Origin: Cordia subcordata
Taxonomy: Eukaryota > Streptophyta > Magnoliopsida > Boraginales > Cordiaceae
NCBI GenBank assembly: GCA_028554755.1
Contig: JAPTOF010000016.1
Coordinates: 6,733,001-6,797,000 of the forward strand
DNA: 64,000 nt
Direction: 5' to 3'
The translations under genes and the position numbers were made by a program. The notes under the pieces are model-generated. The model ran no database searches. It was not told the DNA's origin and saw only the letters and a list, made by a program, of their open reading frames with translations. Within the stretch, counting starts at the first letter, position 1, and every line of letters begins with the position of its first letter. Shown here one piece after another: positions 46,900-59,093 of this stretch.

Positions 46900-48218
46900 T
46901 AGGGTTGGCAATGGGGCTCCAACCCATCCCACCTCACTGAAGTACTGATCGGGTTGGGGCAGGGTTTTTGCTAAAAAACTCCTACTCAGGGTGGGGTGGA
47001 GTTTTTTATCTCAACCCCGGTACCAGGGGTGGGTCAGGGTTTATCGACCTACTACAATATATATATATATATATTATATTTAGTTGCTGCAATTTGAAAT
47101 TGTCCATGAATATTTTCTTGGGCATAACATAATTAATCTAATGAATGCCCATTTTTTCTTGACAAAAAAGCTCACCTTGCCCAATGAAAGCCTACCATAT
47201 AAAACCTCACTTCCACTTTTCCAAACCCCTCACCTACTACCTAAACCCTACGCTCCACCTCCCCGAGCAACCACCACCCACTGTCCTTGCCACCGTGGCC
47301 AACTACTACCCACCATCCTTGCCAGAGCAACCAACCACTACCCACCATCCTTGCCACAGCAACTAATACCACCCCACCCCCACCACATGCCACCACAACC
47401 AACCTCTACTGGCGCCTTTACCCTACGACCTACAGCCACTCTTCCCCGCGATCAACCACCCCTTACCTCCTGCGAGTTTGTCACAAGCCCCGTCATCCCC
47501 AACCCCCACGAGATTGTGACAAGCTTTTTATTTCTTTAATTTTTAGTGTTTTTGAGATTTGAGTATGAATTGGTGGGAGATTTTGTTGTTTTGGAGATGA
47601 AGAACACTGGAGATTTAGGGGGTTTTTCATCTTAATTTTTTTAGAATGTTATTTATTTTATTTTTGTTTTTGGTATGAAGATTGTTTCGAATACGAGGTA
47701 AGTTGGATATAAAGCAACTCACATCAGACCCTTTGGATTTTTAAACACTTTGTCTGCATTTATCAAAGTGCTTAAAAAATTTTGATGAGATGCGTAAACT
47801 CTATAATTGCATAGAACGGTGAATTCATTTTATCATTTGCAGTTCAAAACCAAAAGTTTTTTTTCCAAGAATTTCAGTTTGTTTTTATTCTTCTATTTTA
47901 TTAGGAGATTCTAGTATTTTGTTAGAATTTTTGTTTTTATTCTTCCATTTTCTGTAGATGTTTTTAGTATTTTCATTCAAGAAGTTTAGTTTTTATTTTC
48001 TTATTTTTATAGGCAATTTTAATATTGTTTTATAGAATTTTAGTTTTGAATTCTTTTTTAAGAAAAAATGCATCGATGCCCCGTAGAGGCGGAGCGGGGT
48101 TTTTTTAACATGACAGGTGCGGGGATGGAGTTCAGAAATAACCCTAGTAGTCGGGTAGGTCCGGAGTCAGGGGAGGTAGTTTTACACCAGGTGCGCGATC
48201 GCCCCACTGACAACCCTA
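46900..48218. mobile_element. hAT-like element inserted in a gene leader
   Basis: Left end TAGGGTTGGCAATGGGGC and reverse-complemented right end TAGGGTTGTCAGTGGGGC differ at two bases. The flanks CATTCTCT (46892-46899) and CATTCTAT (48219-48226) form an 8-bp target duplication with one mismatch, as for hAT. Subterminal DNA is rich in GGGGTGGGG words at both ends (46905-47040 and 48075-48180). The interior has a TATAAAA word near 47198 and a Pro/Thr-rich minisatellite (about 47220-47500) but no transposase. The empty site survives in the paralogous leader at 48514-48540. Confidence 0.75.
47260..47400. repeat. CCACCATCCTTGCCA minisatellite inside the hAT-like element
   Basis: Units of about 30-36 bp with ACTACCCACCATCCTTGCCA repeat three to four times. 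They create overlapping Pro/Thr-rich open frames in three frames, typical of a C-rich repeat rather than a protein. Confidence 0.7.
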
Positions 48219-48299
48219 CATTCTATTCGAGTTATGATTTTTCGCACACTTTTTTTCATTCAAGTAACTAATTTTTGACATTTTTTTCCTTTTCAGTGA

Positions 48300-48935
48300 A
48301 TTTTACTTATTTAATGATTAATGATTCATTATTATTAGTTGTATATGGATATGTATATGTATTCATGTTAATGCAATTGCTTACCTTTGTTTGTACATTT
48401 TTAATAAATCTTGATTATTATTAGTAGTTTATGTATATGTATATGTATTCATGTTAATGCGGTTGCTTAGAAGCCTATAAATAGCGGACAAAAAAGGAAA
48501 AGCACACCAGCTTTTCACATTCTCAAGGTATGATTTTTCGCAGGATCTTTTGCATTCAAGTCACTAATTTTGAATTTCTTTTATCCTTTTCAGTGAATTT
48601 TACTTATTCAATGTTTAATGATTCATTATTTTAATGATTAATTATTATTAGTTGTTTATGGATATGTATATCTATTCACGTTAGTGCAGTTGCGTACATT
48701 TGTTTGTACATATTTGAAAATCTTTATTATTAGTAGAAGTTTATGGATATGTATATGTATTCATGTTAATGCGGTTGCTTACAATTTCTTTGTACATTTT
48801 TGATAAATCTTGATTATTAATAGTTGTTTATGGATATGTATATGTATTCATGTTATTATCAGTTGTTACTTATTTAGTGATTAATGATTCATTATTTCAA
48901 TGGCTAATGATTAATTATTATTAGTTGTGAAGGTA
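48300..48935. repeat. Tandem repeats of GGATATGTATATGTATTCATGTTAATG type
   Basis: Four to five diverged units (starting near 48347, 48430, 48659, 48732 and 48829) share TATGGATATGTATATGTATTCATGTTA(A)TG followed by a GTTGCTTAC-like word. They fall partly inside the putative leader intron of the F-box-like locus and partly between the two promoter copies. Confidence 0.75.
48476..48527 (+). promoter_or_regulatory. Promoter-like unit copy 2 and non-coding leader exon
   Basis: TATAAATAG lies at 48476-48484. Transcription would start near 48505-48510 and the leader exon would end at CTCAAG|GTATGA (48527/48528), a good plant 5' splice site. The matching acceptor is TTTTTGCAG ending at 48989, three bases before an ATG. 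This makes a 462-bp leader intron. The unit is the uninterrupted paralogue of the copy at 46852. Confidence 0.5.
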
Positions 48936-48992
48936 AGTGTGCATTAACTTCAAGAAGTCTAACACTTCCCTATTCTATTGTTTTTGCAGAAG

Positions 48993-49548
48993 ATGAATTT
49001 CGAAGGCTTACCCGCTGATATTTTTCACGACTTTTTATCAAGATTGGAAAAGAAATCTAGGTGGCAAAGTTTGTTCATTTTGCGGTTGTTCTTCCCCCTT
49101 GTCATTTCTAAACAAGTGTCTACCCCCAGACAGAAAATGGAGGTTAGACGGGTAGGCGTGCAATTATAAAAATATATTGTGAAGTGGATGACTCTACCAT
49201 ACTAGGATCTGAGCCCCAGCCCAATCCCATACCCCTTTTGAGATAATATATGCTATAATTTACATGTTTCGAGGGGAGAAGATTTGTGAAGCTATTGAAC
49301 GACTTGATCCGGCACACAATCCGGGCTATTATTCGTTTAATACTGCTTGGTGGCTGTACTATATAGCCCCCAACACTGTTAAAGTTGGCTACATCAAGAT
49401 TTATGACTTGGCAAGGAAGCAATTACTTGATTATCTTCCCGGTGACAGCTATGCATGTCAACTTGACATCTACTTTCAATTTCACACAATGGCGGAGTCA
49501 ATACCAGGGGCTCAATGGGTGCACATATATATATATATATATATATAA
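48993..49548 (+). pseudogene. F-box-like gene, short or broken
   Basis: The ATG at 48993 opens 'MNFEGLPADIFHDFLSRLEKKS', close to the start of plant F-box domains (LPxDI...DILSRLPxKS), which bind SKP1 in SCF ubiquitin ligases. The frame ends after 59 codons (49169). A second frame, 49264-49548, reads 'RGEKICEAIERLDPAHNPGY' and 'VGYIKIYDLARKQLLDYLPG' and looks protein-like, though I cannot name its domain; it runs into an (AT)n tract. The two may be exons or the halves of a decayed gene; I cannot find convincing splice sites between them. A candidate leader intron precedes it. Confidence 0.4.
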
Positions 49549-49549
49549 C

Positions 49550-51750
49550 TAGATTTATATCTTTGCGATTCATGGCATAATTCTTTGAAATTAGCAAATT
49601 TGTTTTTTAGAAAGTAGGAAAAAAAAAACTTTTAACATGTACTAAGTATAATTGATTAATAAAAATCATCCAGTGGACAAACTGATTTGAAATTGGACAA
49701 ATTCTTGATGATAAATTTTATATAAAAATTACAAAAGTGAGAGGAAGGATAAGACTTATCCAAATGTAAATTAAAAATGAGATTTAAGTAAATTATCATA
49801 TAGTTAATATTAATTATTTATTACTTTAAAGATAATAGTTAAAATGCTACCATATATTTGTAGAAATGTTTTATAACAAAGATACATAGAATGTCATATA
49901 CGTATATTTCTACAATATATATATATATATAAAATTTATCTCCCAAAGACATGTATGTTTTTATTGCAAATGCAAAATATATTAAATCTCAATATTTAAT
50001 TTTGAAAAGAGACCAAAATTTCTTTGTAACAAATAGAAATAAAATGGTATGAATTGAATTTGTCTAATAATTGCTAAATTATTAACAATTTAAGTTTAAA
50101 AATAGATCATTTATATTATTTAAAACTAATATTTTCAATCTATTAATTGGCAAATTATCTTTTAATAGCTCATTTACTAATATGTATGTTTCACTTGACA
50201 AGAAATCAGAAAGAGTGGTACTATTTTTTTTTTTTTGAAAAGACAAGAATGACAAAAAATTAACAAATAATGAACAGTACTTGTTTTTTCCTTTAACTTA
50301 GTGTATATACATACATACATACAACATAAATACATATATATATATGTATGTATATGTATAGTATATATGACTCTCATTAGAAATCAACGTTTTCTTTAAA
50401 ACTAATGTAGTTTAAATAACACTATCTTTTAATTTCTTATATTATATACAATTCAATTTTAAAATTGGATAATCAAAATTTTTCAAACTTGATGCTTATA
50501 TTTATTAATTACAAAATTTGCTAATGGAGAAATACCACTTGACATTCAATGCTTAAAGTGAAACTCTTTCAATGTACACATATGAAATCAAATAAGAGAA
50601 ATAAGACAATTATCCAAATAAATTACGAGTACTAACATAATAAAACTCCCATATGAAATGGAATCGTAATTGTATAAGCTTTATAAACCTAATTCATTAT
50701 TAGTAAAACCAATACAATTGCAGAAGTTGAAGTAAAAATTAACAAAATCTAGAGGAATTTATTTTTATAATAAAAAGTTTTGGTTTAAAGAAAGTTAAGG
50801 AGAAAATAGAATAGAGGTCATGTATCTGAGTATAAGGATATTTAATATATAATTTTTAATTATTTCTTATTAAATAATTTATATTAATTTGGTACAAAGT
50901 TGACTGCAAAAATTTTGTTGGACGAATATGATTTATTGTATTAATTAGGAATTAAAATATATTTTAGATAATGTCTTTATTTGGATAGAAATAATATTTA
51001 TTTGAAATTTAAAGAATTAAATGCTTTGTTGAAGGGCTTAGAAAACTGACATGTGCAGTAAACTTAGAAGGCATATATCTTCTTTTATAATATATATAAA
51101 TTTGTGATATAAATTAAAAATAAATTATAAGAATATATAATATTTAATATAATAATGGCATCTTAATATAGATAAGAAATGTAAATACATATCTATCGTT
51201 GTTGTAAATAGAATTATGTTTTATAGTTGTCCTAGCTTGATTACAGATTTTGAAAATGTCAAATATTCAACTTATTAAAATTATTTCTATATATAAGTGA
51301 TCAAACAGTCATTTTTTCTTTTATTTTCTCTTTCTTTATCTCATCAATTCTATGTTTTTTTTTTGTTTTTTACTTATTTTTTTCATTTTAAATTATTTTT
51401 TGGTTGAAAAATAAAATAAAAATATTGATATTACCTTTATCACATTTTTGAGGGAGTGCACTCTTATCACGAGGGATGCATTCATAGTAATTGATCTCCC
51501 ATAATAAAAAAAAATAACAAAAGAATATTGATAACAATTTTTTTTTTAAAAGTAGGGGGTGCACAGGCACCCGTGGAGTCCATGTGGCTTCGTCTATGAT
51601 TACACGTGTTTAGTACTACTTGATTACATGTGTGTTTAGAAGTGCTTTGATTACCTCTACAAGTTCTTTATGTCTCTAAACTGATCTCTCTAGCAGGAAG
51701 ACACAACTACTTGATTACTTTTGCAAGTTTTTCATGTCTGTAACTGATCT
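49550..51750. other. AT-rich intergenic DNA with dispersed repeat
   Basis: No gene recognised. 49677-49970 is a diverged copy of the repeat at 30860-31260. ATAC/ATGT microsatellite-like tracts lie at 50300-50370. Confidence 0.5.
49677..49970. repeat. Dispersed AT-rich repeat (copy 2)
   Basis: Shares in order TTTGAAATTG-ACAA, AAATTTTATATAAAAATTACAAAAG, AGATTTAAGTA, TTATTTATTACTTT-AAAGATAATA and TATAACAAA with 30860-31110. Confidence 0.6.
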
Positions 51751-51759
51751 CTCTAGTGG

Positions 51760-52497
51760 GGGGGATTTTTATTTTTTTGACCCAATTTTTAATATTCTTT
51801 GCAAAAATGACCTGTTTTTGGATTGATTTAAAAAAAAGACCCAATCTCATTCTGGGAACGCGTCGGGCGTGTTTTTGTTCAAGTGAACATTATGTTGTAA
51901 TTGTAAACAAAACACTACAAAATTACAACTAAGTAAACAAAACAAGATTACAACTAAATAGGATTACTTAGATTACAATTAATATATATTACATAACAGC
52001 ATTCAAGATTACAACTAAAACACATTACATAACAATATTACAAGATTACAACTACACGCTATGCATTTTGATTATTGGGGCAAGTTGGAGCAGTGTGGCC
52101 TTGTTGACCGCATGCTGTACACCTTCATCGTCCACTTTGGTTTTAGCGATCCATCTTGTTTCGAATGCATCGGCCTCTAGCTTGAAATAATGTTCATAAT
52201 GCTGAAATAAAAGCATCTACGGATCAGAAATAATTGTATAAGGGAAAAGTGTAATACCGTCCCATAAATATATAATGAAAAAATAAGGTATGTTCAAAAC
52301 AAAAAAATAAATAAATAAAATTGCAAAAACACCAGCCGCGTTTTGGGAACACGGCCGCATTCCTGGAACGCAGGTCTCGTTCTGGGAACGCGCCAGACGC
52401 GTTCCCAGAATGAGATTGGGTCATTTTTTAAAACCCATCCAAAAACAGGTCTTTTTGCAAAGTATATTAAAAATTGGGTCAAAAAAATAAAAAACCC
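51760..52497 (-). mobile_element. Non-autonomous Mutator-like element with residual zinc knuckle
   Basis: The perfect 9-bp direct repeat CTCTAGTGG flanks it at 51751-51759 and 52498-52506. Terminal inverted repeats of about 115 bp pair 51765-51875 with the reverse complement of 52385-52494 at high identity (ATTTTTTTGACCCAATTTTTAATAT; CATTCTGGGAACGCG). The right arm adds three or four diverged GGGAACGCG units. In the interior, minus strand 52072-52130, 'CTACGQQGHTAPTCP' is a CCHC zinc knuckle like the C-terminus of MULE transposases, a leftover of the parent transposase. Length 738 bp. The ends differ from the 4939-7933 element, so this is another family. Confidence 0.85.
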
Positions 52498-52506
52498 CTC
52501 TAGTGG

Positions 52507-54605
52507 GAAGACTAATGTTGTGTTTGTTTCAGACTTATCATAAGCCACTTATCTTATTTGTCATCTTATTTAACAAGTAGTGTTTGTTTTAAATTTTTTA
52601 TAAGATACTTATTATAAGTTGTCTTATCTCACTTCACAAAAAATAAGACTGGAATCGGTGGCTTATTGCTTATTAGCTGAAATGGGACACGCTGGGGATT
52701 TGCTAAAAGTTTAATGAAACTTTTTAATGCCTGTTATATCCTTGTTTTAACAGCGAATAACAAGTCTCTTTTTTCCTCCCTCTCACTCCAGCAATACGTT
52801 CTTCCTTTCATTTTTCTTATGTCTTCTTAAACTTCCTTCTCCCTTCCTCTTTTTGTATATGCATAGATAGAAAGTTCTCATCAATCAGGACAAGAAGCTA
52901 AAGCGAGATGTGTCATTTTTTTTTTGGCATAGCTTTAAACATTCAATTTTGAGAAGTTATGGATTTTGAAAAGAAATTGATGCTGAAAACAAAAAAGGAA
53001 AGAAAGTGATACTGTATCGATGTGAGTTGTTTGCTGATGTGTTAAGTTGGAATAGAATGATTGATGTGATAGAAATGTAAGTTTAATTGAGAATGCAAAG
53101 AAGACATTCGATGAAATGCCTGAGAAAGAAATGAAAACATGAAGCTATTTAATGTGAATTATATTTATTTTCTATTCTTTTATTTTTTATATTTCTTTTT
53201 ATCATTATAAATTTTAATTTTATAGTTTATTATTCAAAAATAATAATAATATTTATCATTATACATTTTTATTTTATTCTTTATACTTCTTTTTATTAGT
53301 ATAAATTTTATTTTATAGTTAATTATACAAAAAAATAGTATATGTAATGACCATAGCAGTAATATTTTTGGACAAAATTAAATTATTTTGGCTATTTTAG
53401 CTTATATTAATAAAAGTTATAGCAAATAGCTTTATTATCTTTTCTGAAAAGGGTATTTCAATCAAATTAATTTATTTCAGTATTTCAGCATCCATTCATA
53501 ATACTTGCAAATTAAACAATTATTTTTTATTAAATACTTATAAAATAAGATACTTATCAAATTTTTTATCAAATTTTTAATTTAAAATAAGTCTATTTCA
53601 AATAGGTTATAAATGCTCCGCACTTACAGTGGTCAACTTGATAACTACTTTTAGTAATGTGACATCTTCTGTCATTTGTCTGTCAATATATGAATGATAT
53701 ATACGCATGATAAGTTTGTGGTCCCACCAGTGCTTTTCACTCTCCAAGTCATCAATTATCACCAAAAAAGGAATGCTTCGCGTTATTCTCTTTGCACCCG
53801 AGCTATGGCCGCCTCTTCTTGTTCCTCAAAGCTCTTTATCTGGCTTTTCTCAACAAAATTCTCCACTCCTACATCAACCATGACCATAATAGGTTCAAAC
53901 AATTCTGCCTTATACATCTGCTATCCATGAGACCATTTTATAACTCTGACGAAATCTTTATGCAAATTCAAGGAGCAGCCCTGGCTTCCCAATCCCTGAC
54001 TCTCCTGACACACAAGCAATGCCTTTGCCGTATACGCGTGTCTGTTTGTGTTTTTGTACTACGTATGTATGTATGCATGTGCATATGTGTGAGTGTAGCT
54101 CTGTGCCTTATGTTGGCTTTGATTTTTTTGTTCGTTCATTGAATAATAGAAGTTTCAAAACCTTTTTTTATAGTTATATTAAAAAATAATAAAAAAATCT
54201 TTATATTTATAACATAATGATAATTAATTTCTAGTTGTATTACACACTTGATTCATTCTAATTTGATTATTGAAATTATTTATGCCATGTAACTTCTTAA
54301 TTATAATAATAATTATTATTATAATTACTCAAATGATGTTAGAGTCATAAATATATTTATTTATCATTTACTTTTTAATAATGATATTGATTATAGTATT
54401 AATCATAAATAATACTACTAACACTAGCATTAGTATTAATGCTGCTAGGAGTAATTAGAGTGAAAGTATCATCAAATAGATAAATTTACAAAAATTTCTG
54501 ATTCAAATATATCTTTGATAAAAGTATCGGATATAATATAATAGTTGAGATAATCTTTTCCTACCTAAATACGGTCCAAATATGTGAGAGAAATACACAC
54601 ACCAC
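52507..54605. other. Intergenic DNA
   Basis: No gene recognised. 52510-53620 is AT-rich with several TTATAAGT/ACTTAT words at 52520-52640 and 53440-53610, suggesting inverted-repeat arms of a MITE without clear ends. 53790-54000 is less AT-rich but none of its frames matches a known family. Confidence 0.45.
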
Positions 54606-54930
54606 CTCAACAATAACAACAACAATAAAAATAATAAGAACAATAATAATAATAATAATAACAACAATAACAAGAACAAGAACAAGAACAACAACAAGAA
54701 GAAAAACAACAACAACAACAACAACAATAATAATAATAACAACAACGACATCATTATTATCACTACTATCACTATTATCACTACTGCTACTACTACTACT
54801 ACTATCACAACTACTACTATTATCATTCCTACCATTACATTGCTACTGCCAATGCCACCACTACTACACTAAGACAACTACTCTTACCACTACCACTTCT
54901 ACGACTATTACTATCACAGCTACCACTAGT
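54606..54930. repeat. Trinucleotide microsatellite block (AAC/AAT/ACT)
   Basis: About 320 bp of imperfect (AAC)n, (AAT)n, (AAG)n and then (ACT/ATC)n units. It yields artefactual Leu- and Val-rich frames on the minus strand. Likely polymorphic. Confidence 0.9.
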
Positions 54931-56953
54931 AATTGTGATTTTCATATAACAAAAAATCATTTTTATGGAGTTTGTTGTTTCATAAGTTTGATTTTTAAAT
55001 GTAATTAGTTTAAAATATCCGTCTCAATTTATGATATATATTTTTTAATTTGTAATTGGTTTATTGATATTGGTTAAATTGGCTTTTAATAAGTTTGATT
55101 TTATTTATATAATTAATGAAGGTCTTGCCTTAAATGTTCTAAAATTTACATTCACACAATTGATATATTTAGAAAATATGTAGTTTGAATCTTACTAAAA
55201 TACTTTTCTAATATATAAAAGTATAATTTAATTGTGCTAAAATTATAAATTGTACAATGATTTTTCTTGAGAAAAAATTGGTTATTTTAAAAATGAAAAT
55301 CTATAGTTTCCATCTTAAACCGGGTGATTTCTCGATGTACAATGAATCGGCCGATTTGCATTTTTGGTAGGGAGTTTTTTAATGGGTTATCAAGAGAAAA
55401 AGTCAATTATGCAAGCGAAACATCATAAAAGTTATTCAATCATTCAACTGACAATTTGGGTTAAATTAATAATAATTTCATAACTTCTAATAAACATTTT
55501 TATGTGATGAAAGAAAGTGTTGAAAATATTACTTCTTGATGAAAAAGATGTCAGCTCAAATAAAAATGTAATGTTGTTTCCAAAGAAATTTCTCAAAATG
55601 TTGTTAAAACACTCTTCACCTTTTAGCAATTATGTTATTTATCTTTCTATTTTAATAGATGTGTCTACAGTGTAATTTAATATTTACATTTTAAATTATT
55701 TTATTAATATATAAAATATGAATTAATTTAGTTTATCTCATATATCAATGTATTGGTTATACACAAATATTTATAATTTTTGTTTTTACATAAACACATT
55801 TATTTTTGCAGTCACCCCGTGCAAACACACAGGGGTTAGACTAATATATATATATAATACGATGACCAAATCGGTCTTTTTTTTTTGCAAGCTTATGTGT
55901 ACAATCTTAATTCATGCCATTTGGAATTATATGTGCAAGTTATTTGGATGTCATGTGTATATTTGCTAACTGAATGTCACATGTACTAATTAAACAATCA
56001 AATCAGCAAAAAATCCCCATTACACGATTTGTTAAATGTGTGAAATCTTTTATTACATGTTATACTTTTTAATTTCTTTTTGATATCCCATTAATTATGT
56101 AATGATAACAAGAGATTTTCCAATATCCTTTATGCACTCGTAAAATCCTGCATACTTTTTACTTTCCTTTTCGTATTTATTTTTGTGTTCAGCTTTTTTA
56201 CTTTCCTGTTAGTCTATGCTATTTTCAATCCTTTTTATAAAAAACCTAACATATATTTTAATTAAAATAAAATATGCCAAGTGCACACCTTCATCGTTGG
56301 ATTTTATGTTTAGAGTAAATTTAATGTGGCTTAACATAAAAAGAAAAAATAATAGTCTGAGGACACATATTTGCTGTCAAATAAGATATCTTTCTTTTTC
56401 CTTTTTTTTTTTTTCTTTTTGGTTGGGCAGTGGGGTTTAGATACATTAGGCTTTCATACTAATTTTGTTGAGAAATATTTAGATAAATACAATTAATTAT
56501 TGATCATGTGGTGTTATTGCACTGTAGTATAACCACCTTCGAATGATTATTTGAGAAGTTGGCCGGGTTAATCTATAATATACTATAAATTGTGTACACT
56601 TACGTTTTTTTCCTTCTAATTCTATACGTGACAAAAACATATTTGCCTTTTCATATGCATGAATAGATCTACCAATTTTATTATGTATCATATGTGACCA
56701 ACTATAGAATCAACTTACTGTGTTTTATGCAGTTGTCATAGCATCTCAATTGATTCTTTTTTTCATTTCCTATATTTATATGAAAGCACAAACCAACTAG
56801 CAATCTCGTAAGTTTGGTCTGCAACATTCAAGTGTAAATAATTGAAATATGATTTGATTTGATATTACACAATCAATTGTATATGTGCTTTAGTTCTTTT
56901 CACTTCTATTGTCATTATAATTTATAGCTGTATTAATCTATATCTATTTGTAC
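54931..56953. other. AT-rich intergenic DNA with Helitron-like end
   Basis: No gene recognised. The only structured site I note is the hairpin plus CTAA at 55815-55844. Confidence 0.45.
55815..55844 (+). mobile_element. Helitron-like 3' terminus
   Basis: CCCCGTGCAAACACACAGGGG can fold (CCCC/GGGG and GTG/CAC) and is followed after five bases by CTAA|T. Plant Helitrons end with a short hairpin about 10 nt before CTRR and insert between A and T. The 5' end (TC...) was not identified, so element length is unknown. Confidence 0.4.
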
Positions 56954-56956
56954 TAA

Positions 56957-57666
56957 GTGCGTATTCGGCAACAGCTTTTCAAATAGCGTTTAGCGTTTTG
57001 ACTGGTCAAAACACTATTTTGCTAAATTATTGTTGTTCGGTAAACTAGCGTTTCAAGTAACTTTTAGCATTTTAACTAACATTTCTCAAAAGCTCAAAAT
57101 TTTAGCGTTTCAAGTAGCTTCTAGCTTTTCATATTTTTTTGGACAATTCTACCCTTTTTGCATTTTTTTTATTTTTTTATTCTTTTTCCAATCTCTCTCT
57201 ATATTTTTACCTTTTCTTTTACAAATATAAATAAGAAATAATATAAAAATGAATTTCAATTTCTATATAATCAACATTACTAAAGCATAAGTTTTATTAG
57301 TACATTTTTTTTAACAAAATAATTTTGAATCTATTAAAATTAATTTTTATAATATTGATATAAATGTTTTATCAAAAAATTAGTCATACTTTAATATTAA
57401 AATATGATTATAAAAATAAATATCTAATTATGAAATATATTATCTTATTCCTATAATAGTAATAGTAATTACAATTATCATAATAACAATAATAATAATA
57501 ACATGATATCAATGTCCTTTTACATTATTTAATATTTATCAGCTAATCTAACATGTAATTTTACCAAATACATTTTATTCAATCAGTTAGTTAAATAACT
57601 ATCCGTTAACAGATAAAATATAACAATTTGCAGCTACTCCAACAACTAGATTTGCGGAACAGACCC
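56957..57666. mobile_element. Possible TAA-target MITE
   Basis: Flanked by TAA at 56954-56956 and 57667-57669. The ends GTGCGTATTCGGC and (reverse complement) GGGTCTGTTCCGC agree at 8 of 13 bases. The interior is non-coding, with repeated TAGCGTTTT-like words near the left end. Weak terminal identity makes this tentative. Confidence 0.35.
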
Positions 57667-57669
57667 TAA

Positions 57670-58335
57670 ATGTGAAGCAATGACCAAGAGCTATTATGTT
57701 GATAAGGTGAAGTGTACAGGCTAAATTATTTCCATTTGGTCATGGGACATGAGTTAAATGAATGCCACATGTATTTTTAATTGTGAGAATGCAAATTAAA
57801 AAAAAAAATCAAGCAACAAATTTCATTGAATTTGTTTATGGAAAGGATTTATTTTGGTAAAAAATTTAAATAATATCCATTTATGCTAAGGATCTTTTTT
57901 GGCAAACAATTATATCAGATTCATATATCTTGCTTCTTCTGTTTATGGAAAGAATTTTTTTAATTAAATACTGTCTAAATTATATCTAATTTATGCAATT
58001 TTAATAATATCTTTATTTATTATTAAATGTGATTTATTAGATATATTTATTTATTATTTTAAAATTTTGAAAATTTAAAATTTAAAAATATATATAAAAA
58101 TAAAAATCTAAGATTAAAAATTAAAAAACTAAAAGTTGTAACCTTAAAATTTAAAACATACAAACTAGAAATTATATAAAAAAAATTAAAAATATTTATT
58201 TTATGTTTTGAATTTTCCTAACTTCTAAAGTTTTCAAATCTTTAAATTTTTTTAAATTTTTAAAGCTTTAATTTTTAATTTTTAATTTTAATTTTGAAAT
58301 GTTTGATTTTTGATTTTCTAAATTTCATTTTTAAT
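57670..58335. other. AT-rich spacer
   Basis: Nothing recognised beyond runs of AAATTTAAAATTT-like low-complexity sequence at 58060-58335. Confidence 0.5.
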
Positions 58336-59060
58336 TTTTAATTTTTGTTTTTCTACTTTTTCAATTTTAATTTTTAATTTTCTCATTTTGTGATTTCATA
58401 TAGTGAAAATACACAAATTAAGTTATATGTCTAACTAAGGATATTTTGGTACAAAATATAACAAATACTAACATTTGACATCCATACATGTAAGAAAGGA
58501 GAGTGTAATATGAATTCTCCTTAAATTGAGACGGAAAAAGTTAAGGTTCGGAATTTTGTGAACGCTTTTGAAGAAAACGGGGGATAATGTTATATATTTT
58601 AAATTACAAAGGATAGTCACCTTGTTATATATTGTCCCACTATATATCAATCTACTAAAGTGAATCATAAAAAATATACTTATATATTAAAAATATACTT
58701 ATATACTTATTTTTAATTTTTGTTTTTCTACTTTTTCAATTTTAATTTTTTATTTTCTAATTTTGTGATTTCATAAAGTGAAAATACACAAATTAAGTTA
58801 TATGTCTAAATAAGGATATCTTTGTGCAAAATATAACAAATACTAACATTTGGCATTTATACATGTAAGAAAGAAAGTGTAATACGAACTCTCCTTAAAT
58901 TGAGACCGAAAAAATTAAGATTCAGAATTTTGTGAATGCTTTTGAAGAATACAGGGGATAATGTTATATATTTTAAATTACAAAGGATAGTCACTTTGTT
59001 ACATATTGTCCCACTATATATCAATCTCATAGAGTGAATCATAAAAAATACTTATATATT
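58336..59060. repeat. Tandem duplication with 375-bp period
   Basis: TTTTAATTTTTGTTTTTCTAC at 58336 recurs at 58711, and both copies run about 350 bp to GTGAATCATAAAAAATA. They differ by scattered substitutions and a few small indels. The minus strand of each gives a similar 60-66 codon open frame, which reflects shared ancestry rather than coding. Confidence 0.85.
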
Positions 59061-59093
59061 AACAATTAACATGAAACATAATTAATTTTACAT

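Noticed and set aside
47084..47562. Pro/Thr-rich frames of up to 151 codons
   Set aside because: Three overlapping frames are open together because the DNA is a C-rich repeat inside a hAT-like element.
54503..54835. 110-codon Val/Leu-rich membrane-like protein on the minus strand
   Set aside because: Purely the translation of trinucleotide repeats.
58468..59042. Two similar 60-66 codon minus-strand frames as a duplicated gene
   Set aside because: They lie within a 375-bp tandem non-coding repeat; the similarity is explained by the DNA duplication and no family is recognised.
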